Program-made: the position numbers and the translations under genes
The notes under the pieces: model-generated
Database searches by the model: none
Told to the model about the DNA's origin: nothing
The model's input: the letters and a program-made list of their open reading frames with translations, nothing else
Part shown: one piece after another, positions 27,284 through 35,879 of the stretch
How positions within the stretch are numbered: the first letter of the stretch is position 1
Layout of the letters: the number at the start of each line of letters is the position of its first letter
NCBI RefSeq assembly: GCF_002563695.1
Contig: NZ_PDJI01000004.1
Span: 372,001-436,000 of the forward strand
DNA from: Georgenia soli
GTDB taxonomy: Bacteria > Actinomycetota > Actinomycetes > Actinomycetales > Actinomycetaceae
Length of the DNA stretch: 64,000 nucleotides
Direction of reading: 5' to 3'

Positions 27284-27568
27284 TCAGGCGCTGTACCAGT
27301 CCTTGTTCGCCGTCTCCTCGGGAACGCGGGGGGCCGGCTGCCCGAGCCCCATGCCGCGCATGACCACAGAGAGGATGACCGAGACGACCACGACGGCGGC
27401 CCCTGCGATCGCGACCATGTCGTTGGCGAGGATCAGACCCACGCCGGCGACGAGGAACCCGAGGCAGACACCCCACATCAGCACCCACGCCGCCTTGGTG
27501 CGGCCGTGGTTCGAGAACGGCGCGGCCGGCGGAAGCTCGTAGGTGTGCGGCTCGGGGGTCTGGACCAT
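27284..27568 (-). CDS. HGxxPAAW-family small membrane protein
   Basis: A 94-residue protein with the family hallmark near the N-terminus, here HGRTKAAW rather than HGxxPAAW, followed by two membrane segments (WVLMWGVCLGFLVAGVGLIL and MVAIAGAAVVVVSVILSVVM) and a GMGLGQP turn. The ATG at 27566-27568 is preceded by GAGGAGCACAACC. Its position after trpE and the TIGR02234-type gene is the normal one for this family. Function unknown. Confidence 0.82.
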   Translation of the reverse strand: MVQTPEPHTYELPPAAPFSNHGRTKAAWVLMWGVCLGFLVAGVGLILANDMVAIAGAAVVVVSVILSVVMRGMGLGQPAPRVPEETANKDWYSA

Positions 27569-27631
27569 GGTTGTGCTCCTCGGTTGAAACGGTCGCCGAC
27601 ACCCTATCCGTTAAGAACCTGAACCACCGCG

Positions 27632-28264
27632 TCAGGCTCGCGGGGCGGGACCGGCCGGGCCGGGCGCATCCCCGCCGTCGGTGCTCGGGTCCTCGCCGCG
27701 GCCGAGGGCGTCCCAGTCGTCCATCGCGCGGTCACGCTCGTCGGTCGCCGCACTGGCGGCGGACCGGGGTGCGGCCGCGGCGGGCCGCTCGAACCGGCGC
27801 CCAGCACTCTGCCACCGCCGACCGACCACGAGAGTCACCACGCCTGCCGCGGCGACCGCGAGGGCGACAACCAGGGCCGCGTAGGGCCACAGGGTCGTCG
27901 TCGCCCCGCCGGTCAGCTCCGGGACGCCGCTCACCTGACCGGCCGCCGCCTCCAGGGGGGCGGCCGGGTCGGCGAGGAAGCCGACCACGGAGACGCCGAC
28001 GAGAACCGCCGCACCGACCAGCGCGATCCCGGCCAGGACGGCGCCCACGCGCCGACCGATCGCGGCCGCCAGCGCCGCGGCGCCGACGACCAGAGCGGCC
28101 GCGCTCACGCCGGGCGCCGCGGAGGTACCGCTGACCGAGACCTCCTGCACCCCGAGCACCGTGCTGACCTCGCCGTGGGCCCACGCGGCGGCCGCCGTGG
28201 CGAGCACCAGCACGCCGAGGACGAGCACCGCCAGGACCACCTGGCCACGCCGGGGCGCCCTCAC
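27632..28264 (-). CDS. TIGR02234-type Trp-operon-associated membrane protein
   Basis: A 210-residue membrane protein with four hydrophobic segments at about residues 10-28, 53-70, 73-95 and 125-150, plus a polar Asp/Gly-rich C-terminus. This matches the family called tryptophan-biosynthesis-associated membrane protein, found beside trpE in actinobacteria and of unproven function. The GTG start at 28262-28264 overlaps the trpE stop (28261-28263) by 4 bp, so it is translationally coupled to trpE; a longer open frame upstream is a shadow of trpE. Confidence 0.8.
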   Translation of the reverse strand: MRAPRRGQVVLAVLVLGVLVLATAAAAWAHGEVSTVLGVQEVSVSGTSAAPGVSAAALVVGAAALAAAIGRRVGAVLAGIALVGAAVLVGVSVVGFLADPAAPLEAAAGQVSGVPELTGGATTTLWPYAALVVALAVAAAGVVTLVVGRRWQSAGRRFERPAAAAPRSAASAATDERDRAMDDWDALGRGEDPSTDGGDAPGPAGPAPRA

Positions 28265-29901
28265 GGTCGTGCCGCGGTAGGCGACGGGACGACGGCGGAG
28301 CGGCTTCCGTCGGAGCCGCCCGCCACCGCGGGACGCAGCCCGGCGGCGACCTGCACCGCGCGCACGGCCGCCGCAGCCTTGTTCCGGGTCTCCTCGTACT
28401 CGGTGGCGGGGTCCGAGTCCGCGACGATGCCCGCACCGGCCTGCACGGACGCCTGGCCGCGGTGGATCACGGCGGTGCGGATGGCGATGGCCAGGTCCGC
28501 GTTGCCGGCGAGGTCGAGGTAGCCGATCACCCCGCCGTAGACGCCGCGGCGCGCGGGTTCGAGGGCGTCGATGAGCTCGATGGCGCGCGGCTTCGGCGCA
28601 CCGGACAGCGTGCCCGCCGGGAAGGTCGCCGTGAGGCAGTCGAGCGCCGTCACGTCCGGACGCTGCCGGCCGACCACCGTCGAGGAGATGTGCATGATGT
28701 GGCTGAAGCGCTTGACCTCCATCAGCTCGACCACCTCCACCGTCTCGGGCCGGCACACCTTGGTCAGGTCGTTGCGCGCGAGGTCGACGAGCATCACGTG
28801 CTCGGAGAGCTCCTTGGGGTCGGCGAGGAGCTCCTCCGCCAGCGCCTTGTCCTCCGCCGGCGTGGCGCCGCGCGGGCGGGAGCCCGCGATCGGGAAGGTG
28901 GTGACCTGGCCGTCCTGCACCCGGACGAGGGTCTCCGGGCTCGAGCCGACGACGGCGAAGCCCTCGCCGTCGTCCGCCCCGTCGTCGAGCTGGAGGTAGT
29001 ACATGTACGGGCTGGGGTTGATCGTCCGCAGCACGCGGTAGACGTCGAGGGGGTCGGCGGCGCAGTCGATGTCGAGGCGCTGGGACAGCACGACCTGGAA
29101 GACCTCGCCGTCGACGATGGCCTGCTTGGCGGCCAGCACCGCGTTCTCGAAGTCGGCGCGCGGGGTGCGGAAACGCAGCTCCGGCTCGGTCGTCGCCACG
29201 TGCACGGCGGCGTTGCTCACCACCGGGGTGGTGAGCGCGGCCTCGAGGGCGTCAAGCCGGGCGACTGCGTCCGCGTGCGCCTCGTCCACCCGCTCGGGGG
29301 TGTCGTCGAAGTTCACGGCGTTGGCGATGAGCCAGACGGAGCCGTCGTGGTGGTCGACGGCGGCCATGTCCGTGGCCAGGCACAGGGCCACCTCGGGGGT
29401 GTCGTGCTCGACCGGCGCCAGCGCGCGCAGGGTGGGCTCCCACTGGCGCAGCACGTCCCAGCCGAGCGACCCCACGAGCCCACCGGTCAGGGGCGGCAGC
29501 CCCGGGATCGCCGGGGTGCGCAGCTTCTCCAGCGTGGTGGCGAGCACCTCGAGCACCGGCCCCTCCGCGGGGATGCCGACGGGCACGTCCCCGGTCCAGC
29601 GGGCGTGACCCTCGTGGCTGGTCAGCGTCGCACGCGAGGCGGCGCCGACGAAGGACCAGCGCGCCCAGGCGCCGTCGTGCTCGGCGGACTCGAGGATGAA
29701 GGTGCCGGGGCGACCACCGGCGAGCTGGCGGTACAGGCCCACGGGGGTGACGTCGTCGGCAAGGAGGCGGCGGACCACGGGGATGACGCGCCGGTCTGCC
29801 GCCATCTCGCGGAAGACGGGCAGCGCCGGCCAGGTCTGCCCCCAGCCGACGGCGACCGGGGTCGTGGCCTCGGAGGTGCCGGGGACCGTCGCGCCGCTCA
29901 C
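28261..29901 (-). CDS. trpE: Anthranilate synthase component I
   Basis: A 546-residue enzyme making anthranilate from chorismate with ammonia from a partner glutaminase (TrpG, not in this window). The N-terminal feedback site region reads [19 protein letters not shown]. The catalytic part has [40 protein letters not shown] and [17 protein letters not shown]. The GTG at 29899-29901 overlaps the hisI stop by 4 bp. No tryptophan-rich leader peptide was found upstream, so classic attenuation is not supported. Head of the tryptophan genes but second gene of its transcript after hisI. Confidence 0.95.
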   Translation of the reverse strand: MSGATVPGTSEATTPVAVGWGQTWPALPVFREMAADRRVIPVVRRLLADDVTPVGLYRQLAGGRPGTFILESAEHDGAWARWSFVGAASRATLTSHEGHARWTGDVPVGIPAEGPVLEVLATTLEKLRTPAIPGLPPLTGGLVGSLGWDVLRQWEPTLRALAPVEHDTPEVALCLATDMAAVDHHDGSVWLIANAVNFDDTPERVDEAHADAVARLDALEAALTTPVVSNAAVHVATTEPELRFRTPRADFENAVLAAKQAIVDGEVFQVVLSQRLDIDCAADPLDVYRVLRTINPSPYMYYLQLDDGADDGEGFAVVGSSPETLVRVQDGQVTTFPIAGSRPRGATPAEDKALAEELLADPKELSEHVMLVDLARNDLTKVCRPETVEVVELMEVKRFSHIMHISSTVVGRQRPDVTALDCLTATFPAGTLSGAPKPRAIELIDALEPARRGVYGGVIGYLDLAGNADLAIAIRTAVIHRGQASVQAGAGIVADSDPATEYEETRNKAAAAVRAVQVAAGLRPAVAGGSDGSRSAVVPSPTAARP

Positions 29902-30269
29902 GGGCGCTCCCCGACCACGGCGCCGAGGTCTCCCCCGGCCTCGAAGCAGGTGCGGGTGCCGGTGTGGCAGGCCACCCCCACCTGGTCGACGCGGACGAGG
30001 ACGGCGTCGCCGTCGCAGTCCAGGGCGACGGACTTCACGTGCTGGGTGTGCCCGGAGGTGTCGCCCTTGCGCCAGTACTCCTCCCGCGAGCGCGACCAGA
30101 ACCACGCCCGCCCCGTGGTGAGGGTGCGGTGGAGGGCCTCGTCGTCCATCCAGCCGACCATCAGCACCTCTCCGGTGTCGTGCTGCTGGACGACGGCGCA
30201 GACCAGGCCGTGCTCGTCACGCTTGAGGCGGGAGGAGATGTCGGGGTCGAGGGAGGTGTTCACGGGCAC
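29898..30269 (-). CDS. hisI: Phosphoribosyl-AMP cyclohydrolase
   Basis: A 123-residue enzyme that opens the purine ring of PR-AMP in histidine synthesis. Metal-binding acids are in [14 protein letters not shown] (D84, D86, D88) and the zinc cysteines are C85, C101 and C108; the family stretch [22 protein letters not shown] is complete. The GTG at 30267-30269 is taken as the start; a second GTG six bases on is possible. It overlaps trpE by 4 bp. In related genomes hisF normally lies close upstream, but here hisF is about 18 kb away at 48276. Confidence 0.95.
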   Translation of the reverse strand: MPVNTSLDPDISSRLKRDEHGLVCAVVQQHDTGEVLMVGWMDDEALHRTLTTGRAWFWSRSREEYWRKGDTSGHTQHVKSVALDCDGDAVLVRVDQVGVACHTGTRTCFEAGGDLGAVVGERP

Positions 30270-30619
30270 CGGACGATCTTGCCACGCGCCCCCGACGGGC
30301 GTGAGACGCCGTCTTCCCGGCGAGTATCACGCCGGTCCGGGGAAGGGTCCCGCCGAACCCAGGGAGATGTCACGACGAACCCAGGGAGATGCCACGTTGA
30401 TCCCGGCGAGATGTCACGACGATCCCGGCGAGATGTCCTGACGAGATGGTCGTTCTGGTTCGCAGGACCGCCTTTCCTCACCACTTTGGCCATCTCGTCG
30501 TTGCGTTGTTGCGTCGTTCCGTCCGTCCGTCGGTCCGTCGGTCCGGCGGTCCACCGGTGCGCCGGTGCGTCGCGGCGCCGGCTCGTGGCTCGTTGCGCGC
30601 ACCGGACGGACTCGTGGGC
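30270..30619. other. 350-bp intergenic stretch with tandem repeats, upstream of hisI
   Basis: Holds no gene. From left to right: the hisI 5' region (a CAAGAT hexamer at 30276-30281, minus strand, 6 nt before the GTG), an imperfect repeat unit around 30312-30331, four tandem 22-bp repeats (30354-30441), and a low-complexity tract (about 30495-30590) built from GTTGCGT and GTCCGTCG words before the end of the ABC exporter gene at 30620. Confidence 0.7.
30354..30441. repeat. Four tandem 22-bp repeats
   Basis: Units at 30354-30375, 30376-30397, 30398-30419 and 30420-30441. Consensus core CCCRGSGAGATGTCACGA; units 1 and 2 carry CCCAGGGAGATG, units 3 and 4 CCCGGCGAGATG. There are no spacers between units. 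They sit 85-172 bp upstream of the hisI start. Confidence 0.9.
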
Positions 30620-32509
30620 TCAGCGGGTCTGGGCGACCCAGGAGCCGTACATCCGCGCGTACGTGCCCCTGGCGTCGAGGAGCTCGTGGTGCCCGCCCAC
30701 CTCGACCACGTGCCCCTCGTCGACGACCACGACCAGGTCGGCCGCCTCGGCGGTGGAGAGGCGGTGCGCGACGGTCACCGACGTCCGGCCACGGGTGAGC
30801 CGGTCGAGGGCGCGGTTGATCCGGGTCTCGGTGGCGGGGTCGACGGCGGAGGTGGCCTCGTCGAGGATCAGCAGGTCCGCGTCGGCCAGGTAGGCGCGGC
30901 CGAGCGCGACGAGCTGGCGCTCACCCGCGGAGAGCGACTCCCCGCGCTGGCCGACGGGGGTGTCGAGCCCGGCCGGCAGGGTGGCGATCCATCCGTCCAG
31001 GCCGAGGTCGGCGACGGCGGCGCGCACCTCCCCAGGGCTGAGCGTCACGGGGCCGTAGGCCAGGTTGGCCCCGATCGTGGTGTCGAAGAGGAAGCCCTCC
31101 TGCGGGACGAGAACCACGCGCTCGCGCAGCCGGGCCAGGGGGAGGTCGCGCAGGTCGGTGCCGTCCAGCAGCACGCGGCCCGCCGTGGGGTCCATGAGGC
31201 GGGCGAGCAGCTTGGCAAGGGTGGTCTTGCCCGACCCGGTCTGCCCCACCACCGCCACCTGGGTGCCGGGCTCGATCTCGAGGTCGACGCCGTGCAGCAC
31301 CTCGGGGCCGCCGGGGTAGGCGTAGCGCACGCCCTGGAACTCGACGCGCGCGGCGCGGTGGCCGCCGCGACGGGCGTCGGCGCGACGGGCGTCGGCGCGG
31401 TGGTCGGCGGCGGGGTCGATGCCGGGGTCCGGGGCGGCCGGGGAGGCGTCCCGGCCGTCGGGGAGCGGCAGCGACAGCGACAGCGGCGATCCGCCGGGAT
31501 CAGTGACGTCCACGGGAGTCTCGAGCACGGCGATGACGCGACGCCAGCCGGCCACCGCGTTCTGCAGCTCGTTGAGGACCTCGGTGGCGTTCTGCACGGG
31601 GCCCGTGAACATCTGCACGAGGAACAGGAAGGCGAGCAGCGTCCCCACGGAGATCTCGCCCCGGACGCCCAGGTAGGTCCCGGCGACGACGACGGCCGCG
31701 AGCGCCACGGCGGAGAGCACCACCCCGGTGGAGAACGCGAGCGCGACGAGGGTCTGGGCGCGGACGGCCTGGTGCAGGTGGGCGCGCACCGAGCGGTCGA
31801 TGCGTTCCTGGGTGCGGTCGGCCGCGCCGTAGGCGCGGATGGTCTCCGCACCGACGACGGACTCCGAGACCGCCGACAGCATCGCGCCGACCTTGACCCG
31901 CACCGCGCCGTACGCGGCGGAGACGGCTCGCTGCGCCCGCGGCGCGAGCAGCACCATCGGCAGGTAGCACAGCCACACGAGCAGGCCGAGGCGCCAGGAG
32001 TAGACGAACATCGCCACGCTGGCGAGCAGCAGCTGCCCGGCGTTGAGGATGAGCATCAGCCCGCCGCGCTGGACGAACATGGAGATGGTGTCCACGTCCG
32101 AGGTGACCCGGGAGACCAGCGAGCCGCGCTTCTCGGCGGACTGCGTCAGCGTGGACAGGTCGTGGACGTGGCGGAAGGTCCGCACCCGCAGCTGCGCCAG
32201 GCCTGTCTCGCTGGCCCGGTACAGCCGGACGTTCACGACCGCGCTCACCCGCCCCGTGACCACGAGCACCCCGAGCCCGGCCAGGCACAGCCAGGCGACC
32301 CGGGTGACGTCGGGCCCGCCCGGCGCGAGGATGCCGTGATCGGTGGCCTGCTGGACGACCACGGGCACGACCACGCGGCCCGCGGTCGCGACGAGCGCCA
32401 GCAGCAGCGTGACCCGCAGCCCCTCGGTCATCGCCGGGGACAGCTGGAGCCCGCGGCGCACGGTGGCGACGACGCCCAGCTCGGAGGCGGCGGAGATCTG
32501 CGAGCTCAT
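30620..32509 (-). CDS. ABC exporter, transmembrane and ATPase domains (subunit with complete ATPase motifs)
   Basis: A 629-residue half-transporter: six membrane segments in ~1-330 and a nucleotide-binding domain in ~390-629. Walker A is GQTGSGKTTLAK, Walker B LLILDEATSAVD with the catalytic glutamate, and the H-loop VAHRLST is intact. The signature is LSAGERQLVALGRAY, off the LSGGQ consensus. A ~60-residue charged linker (ADHRADARRADARRGG) joins the two domains. The ATG at 32507-32509 overlaps the stop of the upstream exporter gene by 4 bp, so the two form a heterodimer. Likely exports a small molecule or lipid; substrate unknown. Confidence 0.9.
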   Translation of the reverse strand: MSSQISAASELGVVATVRRGLQLSPAMTEGLRVTLLLALVATAGRVVVPVVVQQATDHGILAPGGPDVTRVAWLCLAGLGVLVVTGRVSAVVNVRLYRASETGLAQLRVRTFRHVHDLSTLTQSAEKRGSLVSRVTSDVDTISMFVQRGGLMLILNAGQLLLASVAMFVYSWRLGLLVWLCYLPMVLLAPRAQRAVSAAYGAVRVKVGAMLSAVSESVVGAETIRAYGAADRTQERIDRSVRAHLHQAVRAQTLVALAFSTGVVLSAVALAAVVVAGTYLGVRGEISVGTLLAFLFLVQMFTGPVQNATEVLNELQNAVAGWRRVIAVLETPVDVTDPGGSPLSLSLPLPDGRDASPAAPDPGIDPAADHRADARRADARRGGHRAARVEFQGVRYAYPGGPEVLHGVDLEIEPGTQVAVVGQTGSGKTTLAKLLARLMDPTAGRVLLDGTDLRDLPLARLRERVVLVPQEGFLFDTTIGANLAYGPVTLSPGEVRAAVADLGLDGWIATLPAGLDTPVGQRGESLSAGERQLVALGRAYLADADLLILDEATSAVDPATETRINRALDRLTRGRTSVTVAHRLSTAEAADLVVVVDEGHVVEVGGHHELLDARGTYARMYGSWVAQTR

Positions 32510-34455
32510 CGGCCCTCCCCCGCCACGCGTGCCGCCCGCTCCGCCTCACGCTCGGCGGTGCGGGCCGCGTAGGCGGTCACCAGCTCGTGGTAGCCGGCGT
32601 CGCGGGCGAGCAGCTCGGTGTGCGTACCGGTGTCGACCACCGCGCCGCGGTCGAGATGGACGATCTCGTCGGCCAGCGCGATGGTCGAGGTGCGGTAGGC
32701 CACCAGCAGGACCGACGGCCCGCCGAGCGTCGTGGCGCCGAGGCCGGCGAGGATCTGCTGCTCCACCACGGGGTCGACGGCGGAGGTGGCGTCGTCGAGG
32801 ATCAGCAGGCGGGGGCGCCGCACGAGGGCGCGCGCGATGGCGAGGCGCTGCCGCTGCCCGCCCGAGAGGGTGGCGCCCCGCTCCCCCACGACGGTGTCCA
32901 GGCCCTGCGGCAGGGCGCGCACGAACCCGTCGGCGCGGGCGGTACGCAGGGCGGCCCAGACCTCCGCGTCGTCGAAGCGTCCGGTGTCGTCGAGGGTGAC
33001 GTTGCCGCGCACGGTGTCGTCGAAGACGAACGCGGACTGGCTGACCAGGGCGACGGCGCAGGTGCGGTCGGCCGGGTCGAGGTCCCGTGCGTCGTGGCCG
33101 TCGAGCAGCACCCGGCCCCTCGTGGGGTCCATGAGGCGGGCGACGACGGCGGTCAGCGTGGACTTGCCGGCGCCGGTCGGGCCGACCAGCGCGACCGTCC
33201 GTCCCGGCGGGACTCTCAGCGAGACGTCGGCCAGCAGGTCCGTGGTGCCGGGCACCTGGCCGGGGTGTCCGGGGACGTGGCCGGAGTGTCCGGGGGCCGC
33301 GCCGTCGGCCCCCTCGGCCAGCCGGGTCGGCACGGTGACGGTGACGCGCTCGACGCGGACGTCGAGCCCGCCCTCGCCCCGGAGCCGCCGGTCACCGGCC
33401 GGCAGGGCGCCGGTGGCGTCGACGACGCGGGCGATTCGCTCGTGGCCGACCAGCGAGCGCGGCAGCTCGCCGAGGACGAAGCCGATCGCGCGGATCGGCA
33501 TCGTCATGACGGTGAGCAGGTAGGCGACGGTGACGACGTCCCCGGTCCGGGCGTTGCCCGCCCGCACCTGCAGCGCCCCGACGGCGATGACCGCCAGGGT
33601 GGCGGCCGAGGGCAGGAGCTCGATGACCGGGTCGAAGACGGACCGGATGCGGCCCATGGTGACGTTGGCGTCGCGCAGCTCGTCCGCGGTGGCCGCGAAG
33701 CGGGTCTGCTCCACGTCCGCCGTGCCGAGGCTCTTGACGAGGAGGGCGGCCTCGAAGCTCTCGTGGGCGACGTCGGAGACCTTGGCGCGCAGGCGCTGGG
33801 AGCGGGTGGCCGCGGGGGTCATGCGCCGTCGGAAGATCGCGTTGGCGGTGACCACGAGCGGCAGGACGGTGACGCCGATGAGTCCGAGGAAGGGGTCGGC
33901 GAGGAACATCGCGACGGCCGCGACGACCATCATGACGACGACGCCGAGCGCGAACGGCAGCGGGAAGAACACCCCCGACGCGGCCTCGGCGTCGGCGTTC
34001 GCGTTGGACAGCAGCTGGCCGGTGGGGTGGCGCCGGTGGAAGCTTACCGGCAGCCGCAGGTACTGGCGGGTCACGCGCAGGCGGTGCGCGGCCTGCACCT
34101 CGAAGGAGGCCCAGCCGCCGTAGATGCGGCGCAGCGCGACGCTGGCGGCGGTGAGCAGCCCGACCACCAGCAGCACCCCGCCCGCGCCCCACAGCTGCGC
34201 CGGGTCGAGCTCGCGGTCGGTCAGGGCCGGGGCGATGACGCGGTCCGTGATGCGGCCGAGCAGCCACCCGGAGGCGACGGTGCCCACGCCGTACACAGCG
34301 GCACCGAGGATCGCGATCGTGGAGGTGCGCGGGGAGTCGGCGATGCCGCGGGCGATCAGGGAGAGGCTGCGGCGCAGCGTGCCGCCGGGCAGCGCGTAGG
34401 GCCGCGGTCCGTCCTGGCGGCGCGAGGACGGGCCCTCGGACGCTGGGACGGGCAC
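32506..34455 (-). CDS. ABC exporter, transmembrane and ATPase domains (subunit with degenerate ATPase site)
   Basis: A 649-residue partner of the exporter above. Six membrane segments in ~35-330, then an ATPase domain with Walker A GPTGAGKSTLTA and a perfect signature LSGGQRQRLAIARAL. Walker B reads LLILDDATSAVD, so the catalytic glutamate is aspartate, and the H-loop histidine is replaced by tyrosine (VAYRTST). This is the mirror image of the partner's features and is what heterodimeric exporters with one consensus and one degenerate site show. A linker with repeated GHVPGHPGQVPG lies before the ATPase. GTG start at 34453-34455. Confidence 0.9.
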   Translation of the reverse strand: MPVPASEGPSSRRQDGPRPYALPGGTLRRSLSLIARGIADSPRTSTIAILGAAVYGVGTVASGWLLGRITDRVIAPALTDRELDPAQLWGAGGVLLVVGLLTAASVALRRIYGGWASFEVQAAHRLRVTRQYLRLPVSFHRRHPTGQLLSNANADAEAASGVFFPLPFALGVVVMMVVAAVAMFLADPFLGLIGVTVLPLVVTANAIFRRRMTPAATRSQRLRAKVSDVAHESFEAALLVKSLGTADVEQTRFAATADELRDANVTMGRIRSVFDPVIELLPSAATLAVIAVGALQVRAGNARTGDVVTVAYLLTVMTMPIRAIGFVLGELPRSLVGHERIARVVDATGALPAGDRRLRGEGGLDVRVERVTVTVPTRLAEGADGAAPGHSGHVPGHPGQVPGTTDLLADVSLRVPPGRTVALVGPTGAGKSTLTAVVARLMDPTRGRVLLDGHDARDLDPADRTCAVALVSQSAFVFDDTVRGNVTLDDTGRFDDAEVWAALRTARADGFVRALPQGLDTVVGERGATLSGGQRQRLAIARALVRRPRLLILDDATSAVDPVVEQQILAGLGATTLGGPSVLLVAYRTSTIALADEIVHLDRGAVVDTGTHTELLARDAGYHELVTAYAARTAEREAERAARVAGEGR

Positions 34456-34574
34456 GACGGGTCCTTCCGGTCACTACCGCTGCGTGGGCTGGACGATCCT
34501 CGCACACCACGCGCCCGCTCCGCCGTCGTGGCACCTTGGTCCCCGGACGCACGACGCACGAGGAGAGGTGGCCC

Positions 34575-35216
34575 ATGGGACGGGCGTGGATGGAGGTCGA
34601 GCGCGCCGCGCTCGTCGAGACCCTGCGGGCGGCGGACCCGGACGCGCCGACGCTGTGCGAGGGCTGGACGGTGCGGGACCTGACCGCGCACCTGGTGGCG
34701 CGCGAGCACCTGCCCCTGCGGCACGCGCTCGACCAGCTGGAGCGCCGCGCCCCCGGCCAGGAGCGGTTCCAGGGCCGCCTGGCCGACGGCGCACGCACCG
34801 CCGACGGCTACCGCGCCCTGGTCGACCGGTTCGCCGCCGGCATCCCGGCCCGCTCGCCGATGGCCTGGGCCGGGGACGCCGCGCACCTGATCGAGTACGT
34901 CGTCCACCACGAGGACGTCCGCCGGGCGGGGCCCGACCCGGCCGAGCCGCGGACCCTCCCCACTGACCTGGTCCGGGCCGTGTGGGAGCGGCTCGCCCCG
35001 CTGGCCCGGATCGCGTACCGGTCCAGCCCGGTGGGCGTGGTGATGGCCGTGCCCGGCGGCCCGCGTCGCGTGGTGCGCCGGCGGGCGGACGCGGTCGTCG
35101 TCCTGGGCGACCCGGTCGAGCTCGCGCTGCACGCCCTCGGCCGCGAGCGGGTCGCGGAGGTCGACGTGCTCGGCCGGGACGAGGTGGTGGACCGGTTCCT
35201 CGCCGGCCGCTCCTAG
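34575..35216 (+). CDS. TIGR03085-type DinB/mycothiol-isomerase-like metal-binding protein
   Basis: A 213-residue protein with the four-helix DinB-like fold seen in mycothiol-dependent maleylpyruvate isomerase. Typical features are LCEGWTVRDLTAHLVAREH (metal-binding histidines) and LIEYVVHHEDVRRAGP. The ATG at 34575 has a strong AGGAGAGG site; the frame opens earlier, at 34536, but without one. The family TIGR03085 is actinobacterial, of unknown function, and usually lies beside his/trp genes, which suggests it belongs to the ancestral neighbourhood of hisI. Confidence 0.8.
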   Translation: MGRAWMEVERAALVETLRAADPDAPTLCEGWTVRDLTAHLVAREHLPLRHALDQLERRAPGQERFQGRLADGARTADGYRALVDRFAAGIPARSPMAWAGDAAHLIEYVVHHEDVRRAGPDPAEPRTLPTDLVRAVWERLAPLARIAYRSSPVGVVMAVPGGPRRVVRRRADAVVVLGDPVELALHALGRERVAEVDVLGRDEVVDRFLAGRS

Positions 35217-35229
35217 GACGGCGTCGCGA

Positions 35230-35826
35230 TCACGGCCAGTGCCGGGACGTGTGCTCCGCGCCGGGCCGGCCGAGCGTGATCAGGGCGGCGGCGTAGCCGG
35301 TCACGGGCGGCTCGAGCTCCGTGGTCACCTCGTCCTCCTCGGCGGCCGGCCGGAGGTCGGGACGTCCGGGAACCGGGGCACCGGTCCGGGCACCGGCCCG
35401 CGCCTTGACCACGGCCTCCCGGCGTACCCATTCGAAGGCGGCGTGGGCGTCGGCGCCGGCGTCGGGCAGGTCGGACACCCGCTGGACGTCGACGCCCACC
35501 GGCCCGTGCGGGCTGAGGGCGACGACGACGAGCACGCCGGAGTGCGAGACGGACACCCAGGGCACCGGCCCGCCGGGACCCACGATCCGCGGCGCGCCGT
35601 GGGGCCGGCCGCACTCGCTGCAGGTGCGGTCCACGACCACCTGGTCCGGTTCGGCCCCCAGGTGGGCGGCTGCCGCGACCCGCAGCAGCGCCGCGCCCAC
35701 CAGGGAACGGCCGCGGTCGGCCGGTCGCTCGAGCGACCGGACCCGCGCCCGCTCCGTGGCGTCGAGCACGGCGAGCAGCTCGACGTCCGCGGCAGCGAGG
35801 GACGACCACCACACCTCAACAGCCAC
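35230..35826 (-). CDS. 4'-phosphopantetheinyl transferase (Sfp/EntD type)
   Basis: A 198-residue enzyme that would load phosphopantetheine from CoA onto a carrier protein. Motifs: RSLVGAALLRVAA near residue 40, VSVSHSG with H95, GVDVQRV (111-117) with Mg-ligand D113, and WVRREAVVKA (133-142) with E137. The usual second Mg ligand glutamate in GVDVE is Q115 here, and the WxxKE lysine is arginine. Paired cysteines C69 and C72 (CSECG) are frequent in actinobacterial homologues. The GTG at 35824-35826 is divergent, by 53 bp, from the synthetase gene whose carrier domain it very likely modifies; the iron box lies between them and may control both. Confidence 0.88.
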   Translation of the reverse strand: MAVEVWWSSLAAADVELLAVLDATERARVRSLERPADRGRSLVGAALLRVAAAAHLGAEPDQVVVDRTCSECGRPHGAPRIVGPGGPVPWVSVSHSGVLVVVALSPHGPVGVDVQRVSDLPDAGADAHAAFEWVRREAVVKARAGARTGAPVPGRPDLRPAAEEDEVTTELEPPVTGYAAALITLGRPGAEHTSRHWP

Positions 35827-35841
35827 CGATTAACCTCACAC

Positions 35842-35871
35842 TTGTCTGACGTAAGTAGGTAAGGCTAGCCT
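35842..35871 (+). promoter_or_regulatory. Promoter of the synthetase-fbp operon
   Basis: A -35-like TTGTCT (35842-35847), 18-bp spacer and -10 TAGCCT (35866-35871), then 8 nt to the GTG at 35880. The layout suggests a leaderless transcript. The -10 lies inside the iron box. Confidence 0.45.
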
Positions 35872-35873
35872 CA
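35855..35873. promoter_or_regulatory. DtxR/IdeR-type iron box
   Basis: The 19 bp match 15 of 19 positions of the classical box TTAGGTTAGGCTAACCTAA, including the AGGCTA centre; the arms AGGTAAGGCTAGCCT read as a near-palindrome. A metal-loaded repressor bound here would cover the -10 of the synthetase operon and lie about 30 bp upstream of the phosphopantetheinyl transferase start. It predicts repression under iron-replete conditions. Confidence 0.75.
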
Positions 35874-35879
35874 CTCGTC

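Noticed and set aside
30354..30441. CRISPR array
   Set aside because: The repeats are contiguous with no unique spacers and no cas gene is near.
30260..30602. Tryptophan leader peptide and attenuator upstream of hisI-trpE
   Set aside because: Small frames on the minus strand contain scattered single Trp codons made by the 22-bp repeats, with no run of Trp codons and no suitable alternative stems.
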